Shown here: piece after piece, positions 24,155 to 35,411 of the stretch
How positions within the stretch are numbered: position 1 is the stretch's first letter
Layout of the letters: each line of letters opens with the position of its first letter
Assembly: GCA_937995345.1 (NCBI GenBank)
Contig: CALKKS010000010.1
Location: 1-64,000, forward strand
DNA from: an uncultured Collinsella sp.
GTDB taxonomy: Bacteria; Actinomycetota; Coriobacteriia; Coriobacteriales; Coriobacteriaceae
Direction of reading: 5' to 3'
Length of the DNA: 64,000 nucleotides
Notes under the pieces: generated by a model
Told to the model about the DNA's origin: nothing
The model's database searches: none
The model's input: only the letters and a program-made list of their open reading frames with translations
Position numbers and translations under genes: made by a program

Positions 24155-27100
24155 TTAGTCGTCGTCGCTTGCACCCAGCTGCTGTAGCAGCATGAGGGCG
24201 ACGGCCACCGGGCCGGTGCCGTCGCTGGCGTCGAGGCCTCGGCCCAGGCCGCTGCCCGCACCGGCGCCCGCCTTGTAGGGCACCGACAGCTTGCGGCTCT
24301 TGGGGAAGTTCACCGCGCCATAGCGATTCTTGAACTCAAAGGCCACCTTCTTGGGCACGTCGACACCCAAAAACGTGATGCGCCCACCGCTGAGCGTGAC
24401 GCTCTCGAGCCCCAGACGCTCGCCGCGAATGCGGATACGCGCGCGGTTGAACAGGTTTAGCCCCGCCAACGGCAGCTCGCCGTGCGCGGCCTCGGTTTCC
24501 TCCTGTACCTCGTCGATGCTCTCCAGGTCCTCGGCCGCCGCGAGCTTTCGGTACACGAGCACGCGCTGATCCACCGCCGGCATGTACTCCTCGGACAGGA
24601 AGTAGTCGGCCGGCAGGTTGATGCCCACGCTCGCCGCCTCCACACCGGCGTCGTCATCGCCGCGCGCCTCGGCCACGGCCTGCCCCAGCATCTGCGTAAA
24701 CAGGTCAAAGCCCACGCTCGACAGGTTGCCGTGCTGCTCGGCGCCCATAAGCGAGCCGGCGCCGCGGATCTCCAGGTCGCGCATGGCGATGCGCATGCCG
24801 CTGCCCAGGTCCTGGAACTCGGACAGTGCGGTCAGACGCGCCGTAGCCTCCTCGGTAAGAGGCAGCTCGCCTGGGAACATAAAGTACGCGTAAGCCTGCG
24901 TGGCCGAGCGGCCCACACGGCCCTTGAGCTGGTAGAGCTGCGCCAGGCCCAGGCGCTGCGAATCCTCGATGATGAGCGTGTTGGCCGTTGCGTTGTCGAT
25001 ACCGCTCTCCACGATGGTCGTGGCGATAAGCACGTCGATCTTTTTGGTCGCGAACTCGATCATCACGTCCTCGACCTCGCGCGGGCTCATCTTGCCGTGT
25101 GCCACACCCACGCGCGCCTCGGGCGCGGCCTCGTGCACGCGTGCCACAGCGTCGTCGATGGTCTTGACGCGGTTGGACACGTAATACACCTGACCGCCGC
25201 GGCCCACCTCAAGGCGAATCGCCGCGCTCACCACGTCGGGGTCGTACTCCCCCACGTGCACGATCACGGGACGGCGCCCGGTCGGCGGCGTGGTGATCAG
25301 GCTCATGTCGCGCACACCGCTCGTGGCCATCTGCATGGTTCGCGGAATGGGCGTTGCCGAAAGCGTGAGCACGTCGATCTGCTCGCGCAAGTTTTTGAGC
25401 TGCTCCTTGTGCTGCACACCAAAGCGCTGTTCCTCGTCGATGATCACCAGGCCCAGGTTCTTGGGGTTCACATCGGCAGAAAGCAAGCGGTGCGTGCCGA
25501 TCAGCACATCGATCGTGCCCTCGGAAAACGCCTTAAGCGCGCGCTTTTGCTGCGCCGGCGTGCGAAAGCGGCTGAGCACCTCGACCTCCAGACCAAACGG
25601 GGCAAAGCGCTCAAAGAATGTCTCGTAGTGCTGCTGGGCCAGAATGGTCGTGGGGCAGAGCACCATGACCTGGCGGCCGGAGTCCACGCACTTAAACGCC
25701 GCGCGCAGGGCGACCTCGGTCTTGCCAAAGCCCACGTCGCCGCAAAGCAGACGGTCCATGGGCTTGGGCGCCTCCATGTCGGCCTTAATGTCGGCGATGG
25801 CCTCCAGCTGGTCGCGCGTCTCGTCGTAGGGGAAGCTCTGCTCCATCTCGATCTGCTCGGGCGTATCGGGCGGGCAGGCGATGCCGGTGATCGACGAACG
25901 GCGCGTATACAGGTCGACCAGGTCAAACGCCAGCTTTTTGGCATTCTTGCGCGCCTTGTTGGTGGCACGCGTCCAGTCGGCGGTGTTGAGCCTGGTCAGG
26001 CGCGGCTTGTCGCCGTCGGGACCAACGTAGCGCGTAATGCGGTCGACCTGCTCGAGCGGCACGTAGAGCTTGTCGCCGTCGGCGTATTCCAGCAAAAAGT
26101 AGTCGCGCTCCTTGCCGCCCACTTCCTGGCGCGCGATCTCGCTAAAGAGCGCGATGCCGTGGGTAGCGTGCACCACGTAGTCTCCCGGCTTAAACGGGAA
26201 GGTGATCTGCGTAATGTCAACCTTGCGGCGGCTGCGCGCACGGTTGGCATCCATGCGAGCGTTGAGGTCGGCGATCGAGAACACAGCCAAATTGGCGTCG
26301 GGCACCACCACGCCCTGCGGCAGGGCAGCGTCCACAAAGGTCACGCGCCCGCACGAGATGGTGGGCACGGCGGCACCGGCGGCAGCCTGGGCCGCACCCG
26401 CCTCGAGCGAGCGGGCGTTGAGCGCATCGGCCTTGCGCTCACGAATGGAAGCATGGGCCTCCTGGCGTGCGGCACGGTCGGCGGAATCCGCCGCCGCCAC
26501 GCGTACGCGCTCGCCGATCGCACCGGCATTTTCGGGTGCCGCGGTCAGCGATTCCTCAAAGGTAATGCCCTCGTCGCCAAAGGTGAGCTCCATCGACTCG
26601 CGCGCGCCGCGGTCGGGGATGGCAAACACGCAGGCATAGCGCTTGCCCACGACCTCCTGGATGCGCGTCATAAAACGGTTGTCCGAGCCTGCGATGGCAG
26701 GCTGCTCAATCTTGAGCTCGGCCGTCACCGCACCGCCGGCACGGATGAGGCTCACATAGTTCAGGCGTTGCTGGGAACCAAAGTCGAGCTGCTGGGCACG
26801 CACGTACAGGCCGTCCAAGCGGTCGACCCCCGCCTCGCCGGCACGCGCCTCGATATCCTCGTAGGCGCGCAGGCAATCGTCGAACAGCGAGCGCGGCTCG
26901 GACAGCACCACGAGCGCCTTGCCGCTCACGTGCGACAACGGGCTCACGGTCTGGCAGTACATCACCGGCAAAAAGCGGTCGAGCTCGGGCGTGACGATGC
27001 GTGCATCCACCATCTCGAGCAGCGCCGCCAGCTTACTGTCGTCCTGGCTGGCGCGGTAGAGCGCCACGTGCATGTTGTGAACGGCCTCGTCGGTGAGCGC

Positions 27101-27787
27101 CAGCTCGCGACAGGGGAAGATTTCGATGCTGTCCTCGTTACCGATGGTCTGGCCCGTGGAGCTCACCATGCGACGGATGCGGTCGATCTCGTCGCCGAAA
27201 AACTCAATGCGCACGGGCGCCTTTTCCTGTGCGGGGAACACCTCGACGGTGTCACCGTGCACGCGGAACAGGCCGGGCGCGTCGGCGGCGCCGGCATTGG
27301 TGTAGCCCATGCCCACCAAGCGCTGCGGCACCTCGTCAAAGGGAATCTCCTCGCCCACCGCAAAGGTCGTCGACTCCCAGTAGCGGCTCTCGACTGGCGG
27401 CACACAGCGCAGCAGCGCGCGGGCCGAGGCGACCATGATGCAGTTGTCCCCGCGCACGATGCGCCCGAGCGCCTCGCAGCGCTGCGCCACCACGGCGTCG
27501 TCGGGCGCCTGCTCGCGCCACGGATAGTCCTTGCGCTCGGGAAAGCGGCACACGTGCGCCAGGCCCACGTAGGCGGCAAGGCTACGAGCGGCGCGATCGG
27601 CCGCATCCTCGCCACTCACAACGTAGACCGTCGGGCGCGGACGGCGCGCAAACTGGGCGGCCGCCATAAGCGTGCGGCCCGACTGCGACACAGCCAGCGT
27701 CACGTCCTCGCCGGCATCGAGTCCGGCCTCGACGGTCTGCAAGGCCTCGGCAGTGTAGAGCTGCGCGGCTATACGGTGAATGAGCAT
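24155..27787 (-). CDS. mfd: Transcription-repair coupling factor Mfd
   Basis: A 1210-residue translocase that removes stalled RNA polymerase and recruits UvrA. The N-terminal UvrB-like modules (to about 480) are followed by the RNA-polymerase-interacting domain (FKPGDYVVHATHGIALFSEI), a RecG-like motor with Walker A GDVGFGKTEVALRAA and DEEQRFGVQHKEQLK, the SATPIPRTMQM motif, and the C-terminal UvrA-binding D7 domain. GGAGG precedes ATG 27787; an in-frame extension to 27916 has no ribosome site. A long GC-rich open frame on the opposite strand is spurious. Confidence 0.97.
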   Translation of the reverse strand: MLIHRIAAQLYTAEALQTVEAGLDAGEDVTLAVSQSGRTLMAAAQFARRPRPTVYVVSGEDAADRAARSLAAYVGLAHVCRFPERKDYPWREQAPDDAVVAQRCEALGRIVRGDNCIMVASARALLRCVPPVESRYWESTTFAVGEEIPFDEVPQRLVGMGYTNAGAADAPGLFRVHGDTVEVFPAQEKAPVRIEFFGDEIDRIRRMVSSTGQTIGNEDSIEIFPCRELALTDEAVHNMHVALYRASQDDSKLAALLEMVDARIVTPELDRFLPVMYCQTVSPLSHVSGKALVVLSEPRSLFDDCLRAYEDIEARAGEAGVDRLDGLYVRAQQLDFGSQQRLNYVSLIRAGGAVTAELKIEQPAIAGSDNRFMTRIQEVVGKRYACVFAIPDRGARESMELTFGDEGITFEESLTAAPENAGAIGERVRVAAADSADRAARQEAHASIRERKADALNARSLEAGAAQAAAGAAVPTISCGRVTFVDAALPQGVVVPDANLAVFSIADLNARMDANRARSRRKVDITQITFPFKPGDYVVHATHGIALFSEIARQEVGGKERDYFLLEYADGDKLYVPLEQVDRITRYVGPDGDKPRLTRLNTADWTRATNKARKNAKKLAFDLVDLYTRRSSITGIACPPDTPEQIEMEQSFPYDETRDQLEAIADIKADMEAPKPMDRLLCGDVGFGKTEVALRAAFKCVDSGRQVMVLCPTTILAQQHYETFFERFAPFGLEVEVLSRFRTPAQQKRALKAFSEGTIDVLIGTHRLLSADVNPKNLGLVIIDEEQRFGVQHKEQLKNLREQIDVLTLSATPIPRTMQMATSGVRDMSLITTPPTGRRPVIVHVGEYDPDVVSAAIRLEVGRGGQVYYVSNRVKTIDDAVARVHEAAPEARVGVAHGKMSPREVEDVMIEFATKKIDVLIATTIVESGIDNATANTLIIEDSQRLGLAQLYQLKGRVGRSATQAYAYFMFPGELPLTEEATARLTALSEFQDLGSGMRIAMRDLEIRGAGSLMGAEQHGNLSSVGFDLFTQMLGQAVAEARGDDDAGVEAASVGINLPADYFLSEEYMPAVDQRVLVYRKLAAAEDLESIDEVQEETEAAHGELPLAGLNLFNRARIRIRGERLGLESVTLSGGRITFLGVDVPKKVAFEFKNRYGAVNFPKSRKLSVPYKAGAGAGSGLGRGLDASDGTGPVAVALMLLQQLGASDDD

Positions 27788-27974
27788 GCTGTTCCTCCGG
27801 CATCGCAACGCCAAAAGCCCGCCGGGGCAAGCTCGGCGGGTATACGGCGGATTTCGATTGCTGCCATGGTAGCGCATGGAGTGGGGTCCAACCCAAGGAC
27901 GCAGACAGCGCCGCAAGAAAAACGCCAGACGGGGCGAGCCGCCTGGCGCAATCGGAGTGAGTTATATGCCGAGT

Positions 27975-29042
27975 CTAGTCATAATTGATGCTCTGCAGGA
28001 CAAACGAAGGAGCGCCGTCGCCCGCAGTCACCTTCACCACGGCGGTTCCGGACATCATGGGCGTAGAGTCCGCCCCAATCGTCGCCTTCAGCTGATCGGC
28101 AGGCAGTCCATAAACGCTCTCGGGAACATCGGAAATCAGCGGAGAAGAGATGCCGTTATAGCTCTGCGCGGCATAGGCCTCAAACGTAAGGCAATACATG
28201 TTGTCGCCCAGGTCTTCTGCCTCCGAAACGATTGCCGGAATAGGCGAGCCAGCAAAGCCATGCATCGCATTAAAGTACAGATAACCATCCTGAACCGTAG
28301 CTCTCGTGACAAGATTGTCAGGCAGTCCATCATCGGCATCGATATGCATCTCGTCGTCAGACAGCGTTATGCCAAACAGCCGGTTCATCTCGCGCCTCAT
28401 GGAATCAACAGGTATTTTTTCGGTGTAGGACTTGCCGTTCACGTCCCCGCCCTTTTCCACGCGGTTCGTAGTGTTTTCGAGCAGGTGATTAAAGACGAAA
28501 ATCGTCATGCCACGCTTTTCCTCTGCAGACAAGCCGTCCGTCGCGTCAAACAAAGAAAGTCCGCCTCCGCTATTGCGCGCAAACTGCTCCTCCGTAAAGT
28601 TCGACAGGAACAGGTTTGCAGCAGCATAGGTTGCCTGGTCGTTGAGGTCGACCTTTACGCTACTGCCGGTCTCCTCGGGCTCTTCTGCCTCATCCTCGTC
28701 GTCGGCAGGCTTCTCCTTGGCGCTTCCCTTGTCCTTATGCTCGGCCGAACCCTCGTCGGACCCCAGCACCGTAATCTGCGACGAGTTGCCCTGTCCAAGT
28801 GGACCCAACACGCCGGTCAGCGCCAGCGCGGCACCGCCGGCCACCAGCACGCCCGCCACGCACACGCCGATAATCACCGCGCGCTTATGCGATTTTTTCT
28901 GCACGGGAGGCATCCCTGCCGCCGGCATCGACGCAGGCTCGACAGGCGCGGCCGCCGGAGAAGCAGCGCCCATGCGCGCCCCGCAGTTCGTGCAAAATTC
29001 AGTTCCATCGGGCATCTCGGAGCCACACTTGGTGCAAAACAT
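27975..29042 (-). CDS. Zinc-ribbon, single-pass membrane protein of unknown function
   Basis: A 355-residue protein with a zinc ribbon at the N-terminus (MFCTKCGSEMPDGTEFCTNC, two CxxC knuckles), a Pro/Ala linker, one transmembrane segment (AVIIGVCVAGVLVAGGAALA), an acidic, lysine-rich spacer and an extracellular domain of about 240 residues. This layout is common in Actinobacteria and Clostridia, with no known function. The start at 29042 is chosen so that the zinc ribbon opens the protein; GAGGGG lies ten bases upstream. It was probably next to nth before the insertion described at 29161-29232. Confidence 0.75.
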   Translation of the reverse strand: MFCTKCGSEMPDGTEFCTNCGARMGAASPAAAPVEPASMPAAGMPPVQKKSHKRAVIIGVCVAGVLVAGGAALALTGVLGPLGQGNSSQITVLGSDEGSAEHKDKGSAKEKPADDEDEAEEPEETGSSVKVDLNDQATYAAANLFLSNFTEEQFARNSGGGLSLFDATDGLSAEEKRGMTIFVFNHLLENTTNRVEKGGDVNGKSYTEKIPVDSMRREMNRLFGITLSDDEMHIDADDGLPDNLVTRATVQDGYLYFNAMHGFAGSPIPAIVSEAEDLGDNMYCLTFEAYAAQSYNGISSPLISDVPESVYGLPADQLKATIGADSTPMMSGTAVVKVTAGDGAPSFVLQSINYD

Positions 29043-29160
29043 ATTCGGGCATCCCCTCACAACAAACGGCATCTGTCGCCATCATATTGAGCCCTCAAAA
29101 CGCAAATGTGTTGCGCAACATTGGCCACAGCCTTCGGACGCCGGCAAAACGTGCCGGGCC

Positions 29161-29232
29161 CTACCCCGTCACGCGCACGCTGGGACAAAGGTCGGCCAGC
29201 GGGCATTCGTCGCATTTAGGCTTGCGGGCGTC
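29161..29232 (-). pseudogene. Displaced 3' end of nth (endonuclease III remnant)
   Basis: Read on the minus strand these 72 bases encode DARKPKCDECPLADLC then PSVRVTG and a TAG stop, the iron-sulfur tail of endonuclease III. The intact nth gene 1.6 kb away ends DARKPKCDECPLADLC-PSVRVG. The first 38 bases (29195-29232) are identical to 30818-30855; the rest encodes the same residues with mostly different codons. No nth sequence continues upstream. It looks like the original gene end, left behind when the segment carrying the DUF4143 ATPase was inserted. Confidence 0.85.
29195..29232. repeat. 38-bp direct repeat in nth 3' end, distal copy (putative att)
   Basis: Begins GCCAGCGGGCATTCGTCGCA and is identical to 30818-30855. 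The pair bounds a ~1.62-kb segment holding the DUF4143 ATPase gene. Confidence 0.85.
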
Positions 29233-29350
29233 ACGCAAACTGCACGGCGGTCATCAGCACCCGGTCCGCTCACCCAAAACGCGCATGCCCGAACGCCCTC
29301 GACACAAAACAGCCTGATCGGACAGCATCAATTATCAGCTTCCACCTGCA

Positions 29351-29419
29351 CTACTTTGCAATTATGGCAATTGCTACTTTATAGTTGTGGTAACTTCTAG
29401 TTAGTAATTATGGTTTTTT
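29351..29419 (+). repeat. Three iterons, exact 23-bp period, upstream of DUF4143 ATPase 1
   Basis: Units start at 29351, 29374 and 29397: CTACTTTGCAATTATGG, CTACTTTATAGTTGTGG and CTAGTTAGTAATTATGG. They are AT-rich, unlike the surrounding DNA, and end 130 bases before the gene start, suggesting repeated protein-binding sites in the promoter. From 29233 to 29350 I see nothing else. Confidence 0.65.
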
Positions 29420-29548
29420 GCCTTAACAATGTGGCAAATCCCAAAGACCTGCCACGAAACCCGGCGGATACCGACAAGCTCGGCACGAGACTTTCGAACC
29501 AAAAGCATGCCTGCGAGCATGCGATGCAAGACACGAAGGGCGTTAAAA

Positions 29549-30706
29549 ATGATTGAGCGAACCATGGCCCAAAAGCTACGCGGCATGTCAGAATGGTTTC
29601 CCGTCGTCTCGCTTACAGGGCCACGCCAAAGCGGCAAGTCAACTCTCATCAAGGCCGTCTTTCCTGAATATGAATATCTCAACCTCGAGAACCCGGAAGT
29701 CCGTCGCGCCGCACTCGATGACCCCGTCGGCTTTATCAGCAGGCGCCCTGATCACCTGATCATCGACGAGGCCCAATATGCACCGGAGCTGTTCAGCATG
29801 ATTCAGGTCGCTTCCGACGAGCGCGGAAGGACCGGCCAGTATGTATTGTCCGGCTCGCAAAACTTTTTGCTTATGCACAACATCCAGCAATCGCTTGCTG
29901 GGCGCGTCGGCATGCTCAAACTCCTACCTCTCTCCTACCAGGAGCTCAGCGATACGCAAATCTCGCTTGACACCTACCTGATTCGCGGGGGATACCCGCG
30001 CATATATGACACGGGCATCCCCACCGATATGTTCTACCAAAATTACCTTATGACCTATGTGGAGCGCGACGCGGGCGGCCTTCTCGACGTGCGTAACCTG
30101 AGCTCCTTTAGAAAAATGATCGGGCTGTGCGCGGCCTGCGTGGGAGGGCTGCTCAACCTATCAAGGCTCGCCGCCGATGTGGGAGTCGCCACGGCGACAA
30201 TCAGCTCGTGGCTTTCGATCCTGCAATCAAGCTATTTGGTGTTCCTGCTTCAGCCATATGCTGGAAACATGCGCAAGCGGCTTACCAAAGCGCCAAAACT
30301 GTACTTCTACGACACGGGACTACTTTGTCATCTGCTTGGCATTCACGACGAACACAGTCTCATGAACCACCCCCTATGCGGGGAAATATTCGAAAACCTC
30401 GTTGTCTCGGAACGCCAGAAGGCATATCTCAACAGAGGCATCGAGCCCACGCTTGTGTTTTATCGCGACGACAGCAAACGAGAGATCGACCTTATCGATC
30501 TAACAGAGCAGGCTCGCCCGCAGGCGTTCGAAATCAAATCGGGCGCTACCTATCGAGACACATTCGCTCGACACCTACGCTCTGTTGGTTCCGAACTTGG
30601 CATTCCCGCAAAGGACCGAGCCGTCGTATATCACGGCTCCGAGCGCTACGATACCGAGGGCGCATCGGTTGTGCCGGTAGAAGAGTTCTTGCTTCGGGAG
30701 TCGTAG
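29549..30706 (+). CDS. AAA ATPase with DUF4143 domain (locus 1)
   Basis: A 385-residue protein: P-loop SLTGPRQSGKSTL at about 20-32, Walker B LIIDEAQYAPE, sensor-like YVLSGSQNFLLM, and a C-terminal DUF4143 region (about 200-385) with KREIDLIDL and QAFEIKSGATYR. The spaced acidic residues and ExK resemble a PD-(D/E)XK nuclease fold. Function is unknown; these genes are common and patchily distributed in gut bacteria. GAAGGG lies eight bases before ATG 29549. It runs opposite to its neighbours and lies between copies of the nth 3' end, so it is probably acquired DNA. Confidence 0.85.
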   Translation: MIERTMAQKLRGMSEWFPVVSLTGPRQSGKSTLIKAVFPEYEYLNLENPEVRRAALDDPVGFISRRPDHLIIDEAQYAPELFSMIQVASDERGRTGQYVLSGSQNFLLMHNIQQSLAGRVGMLKLLPLSYQELSDTQISLDTYLIRGGYPRIYDTGIPTDMFYQNYLMTYVERDAGGLLDVRNLSSFRKMIGLCAACVGGLLNLSRLAADVGVATATISSWLSILQSSYLVFLLQPYAGNMRKRLTKAPKLYFYDTGLLCHLLGIHDEHSLMNHPLCGEIFENLVVSERQKAYLNRGIEPTLVFYRDDSKREIDLIDLTEQARPQAFEIKSGATYRDTFARHLRSVGSELGIPAKDRAVVYHGSERYDTEGASVVPVEEFLLRES

Positions 30707-30786
30707 CGAGCGCCGTGGTCACCGACCGCGTCTCGATTTGTGCTACCCGGAGACACACAAGAGCGGCAGTACCCTGCCCTTGCAAC

Positions 30787-31449
30787 CTAGCCCACCCGTA
30801 CGCTGGGGCATAAATCCGCCAGCGGGCATTCGTCGCATTTAGGCTTGCGGGCGTCGCAGATCTCGCGACCAAAGGAGATCCACTGGTGGTTGACCGGCTC
30901 CCAATATTCGTGCGGCAAAATCTTGAGCAGGTCCTGCTCGGTCTTGAGCGGCTCCTTGGCGTGCGTCTTGGGACTCAACATCAAGCGGTGCGCGATGCGG
31001 TTGACGTGCGTGTCCACCGCGATGCCCTCCACGATGCCAAACCCCACGTTGAGCACGATGTTCGCGGTCTTGCGCCCTACGCCCGGCAGCTTGACGAGCT
31101 CCTTCATGTCCGCCGGCACCTCGCCGCCGTAGTCGGCGACGATCATCTGCGCCGCCTCCACAGCGTGCTTGGCCTTGCTCTTATAGAAGCCGAGTGACTT
31201 GATCGTGTCTGCCACATCGGCCACGCTCGCCCCGGCCATGGCCTCGGGCGTGGGCCACCGGGCAAACAGCTGCGGCGTCACTTTGTTGACCTGTGCATCG
31301 GTCGTTTGCGCCGAGAGCAGCACGGCAATCAGCAAGCGGAAAGGATCCTCGTGATCCAAAAAGCACTCGACCGGGCCATAGCGACGGTTGAGGCGCTCAC
31401 ACACCTCGATGGCGCGCTCGCGCTTGGCGGCATTGGTCTCGCGTGGCAT
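30787..31449 (-). CDS. nth: Endonuclease III (DNA glycosylase/AP lyase)
   Basis: A 220-residue base-excision repair enzyme for oxidised pyrimidines. The helix-hairpin-helix KLPGVGRKTANIVL carries the catalytic Lys, VDTHVNRIAHRL the catalytic Asp, and the 4Fe-4S tail is Cys-x6-Cys-x2-Cys-x5-Cys (CDARKPKCDECPLADLC). GAGGAG precedes ATG 31449. Its last ~70 bases are probably not the original ones: a diverged copy of this 3' end remains at 29161-29232 beyond the ATPase segment. The rebuilt gene is intact. Confidence 0.95.
   Translation of the reverse strand: MPRETNAAKRERAIEVCERLNRRYGPVECFLDHEDPFRLLIAVLLSAQTTDAQVNKVTPQLFARWPTPEAMAGASVADVADTIKSLGFYKSKAKHAVEAAQMIVADYGGEVPADMKELVKLPGVGRKTANIVLNVGFGIVEGIAVDTHVNRIAHRLMLSPKTHAKEPLKTEQDLLKILPHEYWEPVNHQWISFGREICDARKPKCDECPLADLCPSVRVG
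30818..30855. repeat. 38-bp direct repeat in nth 3' end, proximal copy (putative att)
   Basis: Identical to 29195-29232, coding for the iron-sulfur cluster tail of Nth. See the nth remnant entry. Confidence 0.85.
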
Positions 31450-31512
31450 AACGACTCCTCGGCTCGGCAGAAACATAACTTCTCGGAAACGATTGTCCCA
31501 CGTACGGGGACC

Positions 31513-33315
<1,803 letters not shown>

Positions 33316-33440
33316 GGGCTTCCTTTCGCGTCTGATAGGGCGAGAGGCCATTGTTGCACATTGAAGCGCGCTTCAGTCAAGCGCGATGCGAAAAGCGCCC
33401 GCGCCCCGCGTCCGCGCTGGCGCTCCGCCGTCCATTTCGG

Positions 33441-34796
33441 CTAGTCCTCGTCCTCTTGGTCTGCGGGCAGGCCTGCGGACGTAAGCCCCAAGATCGCGTC
33501 GGCCTGGTCGGTATCCTCCAGCGCGTCGATGTCCTTGAGCTTGCGTTCCATAACGTTAGTGCGCGTGGTGATGATGCCCTCGACCGTTTTGCCCGCGGTC
33601 TCGATCTGCTGCTGGGCACGGCGCAGCGCCGCCTGATAGCGCGGCAGCTCGGCCTTGACGGCGGAGAGCACGCGCAGCACGTCGTCGGTGCGCTTTTGCA
33701 GCTTAAACGTCTGGTAGCTCATCTGCAGGCTGTTGAGAATGGCGGCCATGGTGCTGGGGCCGGCAACGTTGACGTGATAGTCGCGGCCCAGGGTCTCGAT
33801 AAGCCCGGGGCGGCTGACGACCTCGGCGTACAGGCCCTCAAACGGCACGAACATAATGCCAAAGTTGGTGGTCGCCGGCACGCTCAGATACTTCTCGCAG
33901 ATATCCTTGGCCTCGCGCTTGACCATCGCATCAAGCGTCTTGCGCGCAGCGGCGACGGCCTCCGTGTCGCCCGACTCCTGGGCGTCGAGTAGATGCTCGT
34001 ACGCGTCACCCGGGAATTTGGAGTCAATCGGCAGCAGCACGGGATCGCCCTCGTCTACCGGCAGCTTGACGGCAAACTCAACACGCTCCGAGGCGCCAGG
34101 TTTGGTGGCGACGTTTTCCAGATACTGGTCGGGCGTAAGGATGTCCGCCAGGATCGCGCCCAGCTGTACCTCGCCCAAAATGCCGCGCGCCTTGACGTTG
34201 CCCAGCACGCGCTTAAGGTCGCCCACGCCGGTAGCGATAGATTGCATGTCGCCCAGGCCCTTGTACACGGCCTCGAGCTGGTCGCTCACTTGCCTAAACG
34301 ATGCGGACAGACGGTCGTTGAGCGTACGGGAGAGCTTCTCGTCCACCGTCGCGCGCATCTGGTCGAGCTGCACGTTGTTGTCCTTGCGGATGGCGCCCAG
34401 CTGGGCATCAACCGTCTCGCGCACCTTGTCCAGGCGGTGCTCGATGCCCTCGCGGTTGGCGCCGAGCTGCTGAGCCGTCTCACGGCGCAGGTCATCCATA
34501 CGGTCGCCAGCCTGCGAGAACTCGCGCGCAATGGTCAGGTAGCGTTGCTGCTCCACGGCGGCGTCGGTCGTCTGCTGCTGCGCGATGGCGTTTGCCGTAC
34601 GGCGGGTTTCTGCCAACGCCACATTAAGGGCGTCGAGTGCATTGTTGGCCTGTTCAAGTGCCGCCAGCGTCTCCGCGCCCTTGTCGCCACGTTCCCGCAG
34701 CTCGGCACGAAGGCCCTTAAGCTGCAGGGCGCAAACCACAGCAACTCCCACCGCCACCAAGGCAATCACAACAAGCGCAATATCAATAGCAGACAT
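33441..34796 (-). CDS. rmuC: DNA recombination protein RmuC
   Basis: A 451-residue protein: an N-terminal membrane anchor (IDIALVVIALVAVGVAVVCA), a long coiled coil (about 25-190) and the RmuC nuclease-like core with GNVKARGILGEVQLGAILAD, LPIDSKFPGDAYEHLLDAQ and TNFGIMFVPFEGLYAEV. RmuC limits inversions at short inverted repeats in E. coli, a notable companion to the many palindromes in this window, though no direct link is shown. GGAG precedes the ATG at 34796; an upstream extension lacks a site. Confidence 0.93.
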   Translation of the reverse strand: MSAIDIALVVIALVAVGVAVVCALQLKGLRAELRERGDKGAETLAALEQANNALDALNVALAETRRTANAIAQQQTTDAAVEQQRYLTIAREFSQAGDRMDDLRRETAQQLGANREGIEHRLDKVRETVDAQLGAIRKDNNVQLDQMRATVDEKLSRTLNDRLSASFRQVSDQLEAVYKGLGDMQSIATGVGDLKRVLGNVKARGILGEVQLGAILADILTPDQYLENVATKPGASERVEFAVKLPVDEGDPVLLPIDSKFPGDAYEHLLDAQESGDTEAVAAARKTLDAMVKREAKDICEKYLSVPATTNFGIMFVPFEGLYAEVVSRPGLIETLGRDYHVNVAGPSTMAAILNSLQMSYQTFKLQKRTDDVLRVLSAVKAELPRYQAALRRAQQQIETAGKTVEGIITTRTNVMERKLKDIDALEDTDQADAILGLTSAGLPADQEDED

Positions 34797-34847
34797 AGAC
34801 TCCGCCCAACAAACCCAATCGATTATCAATCAAAACCGCGATCAATC

Positions 34848-35411
34848 TTACCCCGCCACACGCACCGGGCGGCCGGCCCCTTCTTTGGTGCCGCTCCCCT
34901 CCGCATATTCCATAATGCGGCGCGCCGTTTCCCTGCTCACCTTCGCGTCATCACCGGCTAAGTATGCGTACACGTTTCCCTTATTCAGATTCAAATCGCG
35001 GCAGAGACCGTAGCGCGTTACGCCCGACTTCCCTAGCGCTCCCAATGTTCTTTTTCGCATCAGGGCGTTGATCCTTCTGTCCGCCACTGGCTTTTCCTTT
35101 ACCGCTCTATACGCACGCCAAACGTTGGCATAACGGTTAGGGAGCTCACTTTTGGCGCATAGAGACGCCATGCTACCCGCTTGATCGTACAAGGACAAAA
35201 CGCCTCGGTAATCCTCTTCCATCCACGAGCCCTCGGATAAACCCAGAACGTATTCGGCTTTTCCTTGCGCTAAAGCGAGCAAAAACAGAGGCTCCGCCAC
35301 GCGCGGCTCAACCGTTGTTGCCTGCTTTACAAGCTTCCTAAAACTCAGCGACTGCTGTCCGGATAGCTCTCGGCAATAGCCTTTCAAAAATCCCTCAAAA
35401 GTCAGATTCAA
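34848..35411 (-). CDS. Helix-turn-helix partner of a nucleotidyltransferase (putative antitoxin)
   Basis: A 187-residue, mostly helical protein. The C-terminal third contains a helix-turn-helix-like stretch (GVTRYGLCRDLNLNKGNVYA, YLAGDDAKVSRETARRIMEY) next to basic residues (RRINALMRKRTLGALG). I do not recognise a named family. Translation starts at TTG with GGAGG seven bases upstream, overlapping the stop of the DUF6036 gene as TTGA, so the two are coupled. The arrangement resembles AbiE- or MNT-type toxin-antitoxin pairs in which a DNA-binding protein accompanies a nucleotidyltransferase. Confidence 0.6.
   Translation of the reverse strand: MNLTFEGFLKGYCRELSGQQSLSFRKLVKQATTVEPRVAEPLFLLALAQGKAEYVLGLSEGSWMEEDYRGVLSLYDQAGSMASLCAKSELPNRYANVWRAYRAVKEKPVADRRINALMRKRTLGALGKSGVTRYGLCRDLNLNKGNVYAYLAGDDAKVSRETARRIMEYAEGSGTKEGAGRPVRVAG

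Noticed and set aside
22235..24187. Plus-strand open frame spanning threonine aldolase and PAP2 genes
   Set aside because: Runs antisense across two unrelated well-supported genes; no motifs.
24482..27988. Plus-strand open frame of 1168 codons opposite mfd
   Set aside because: Composition is that of an antisense frame in high-GC DNA (Leu/Arg/His/Gly/Val-rich); Mfd motifs are complete on the minus strand.
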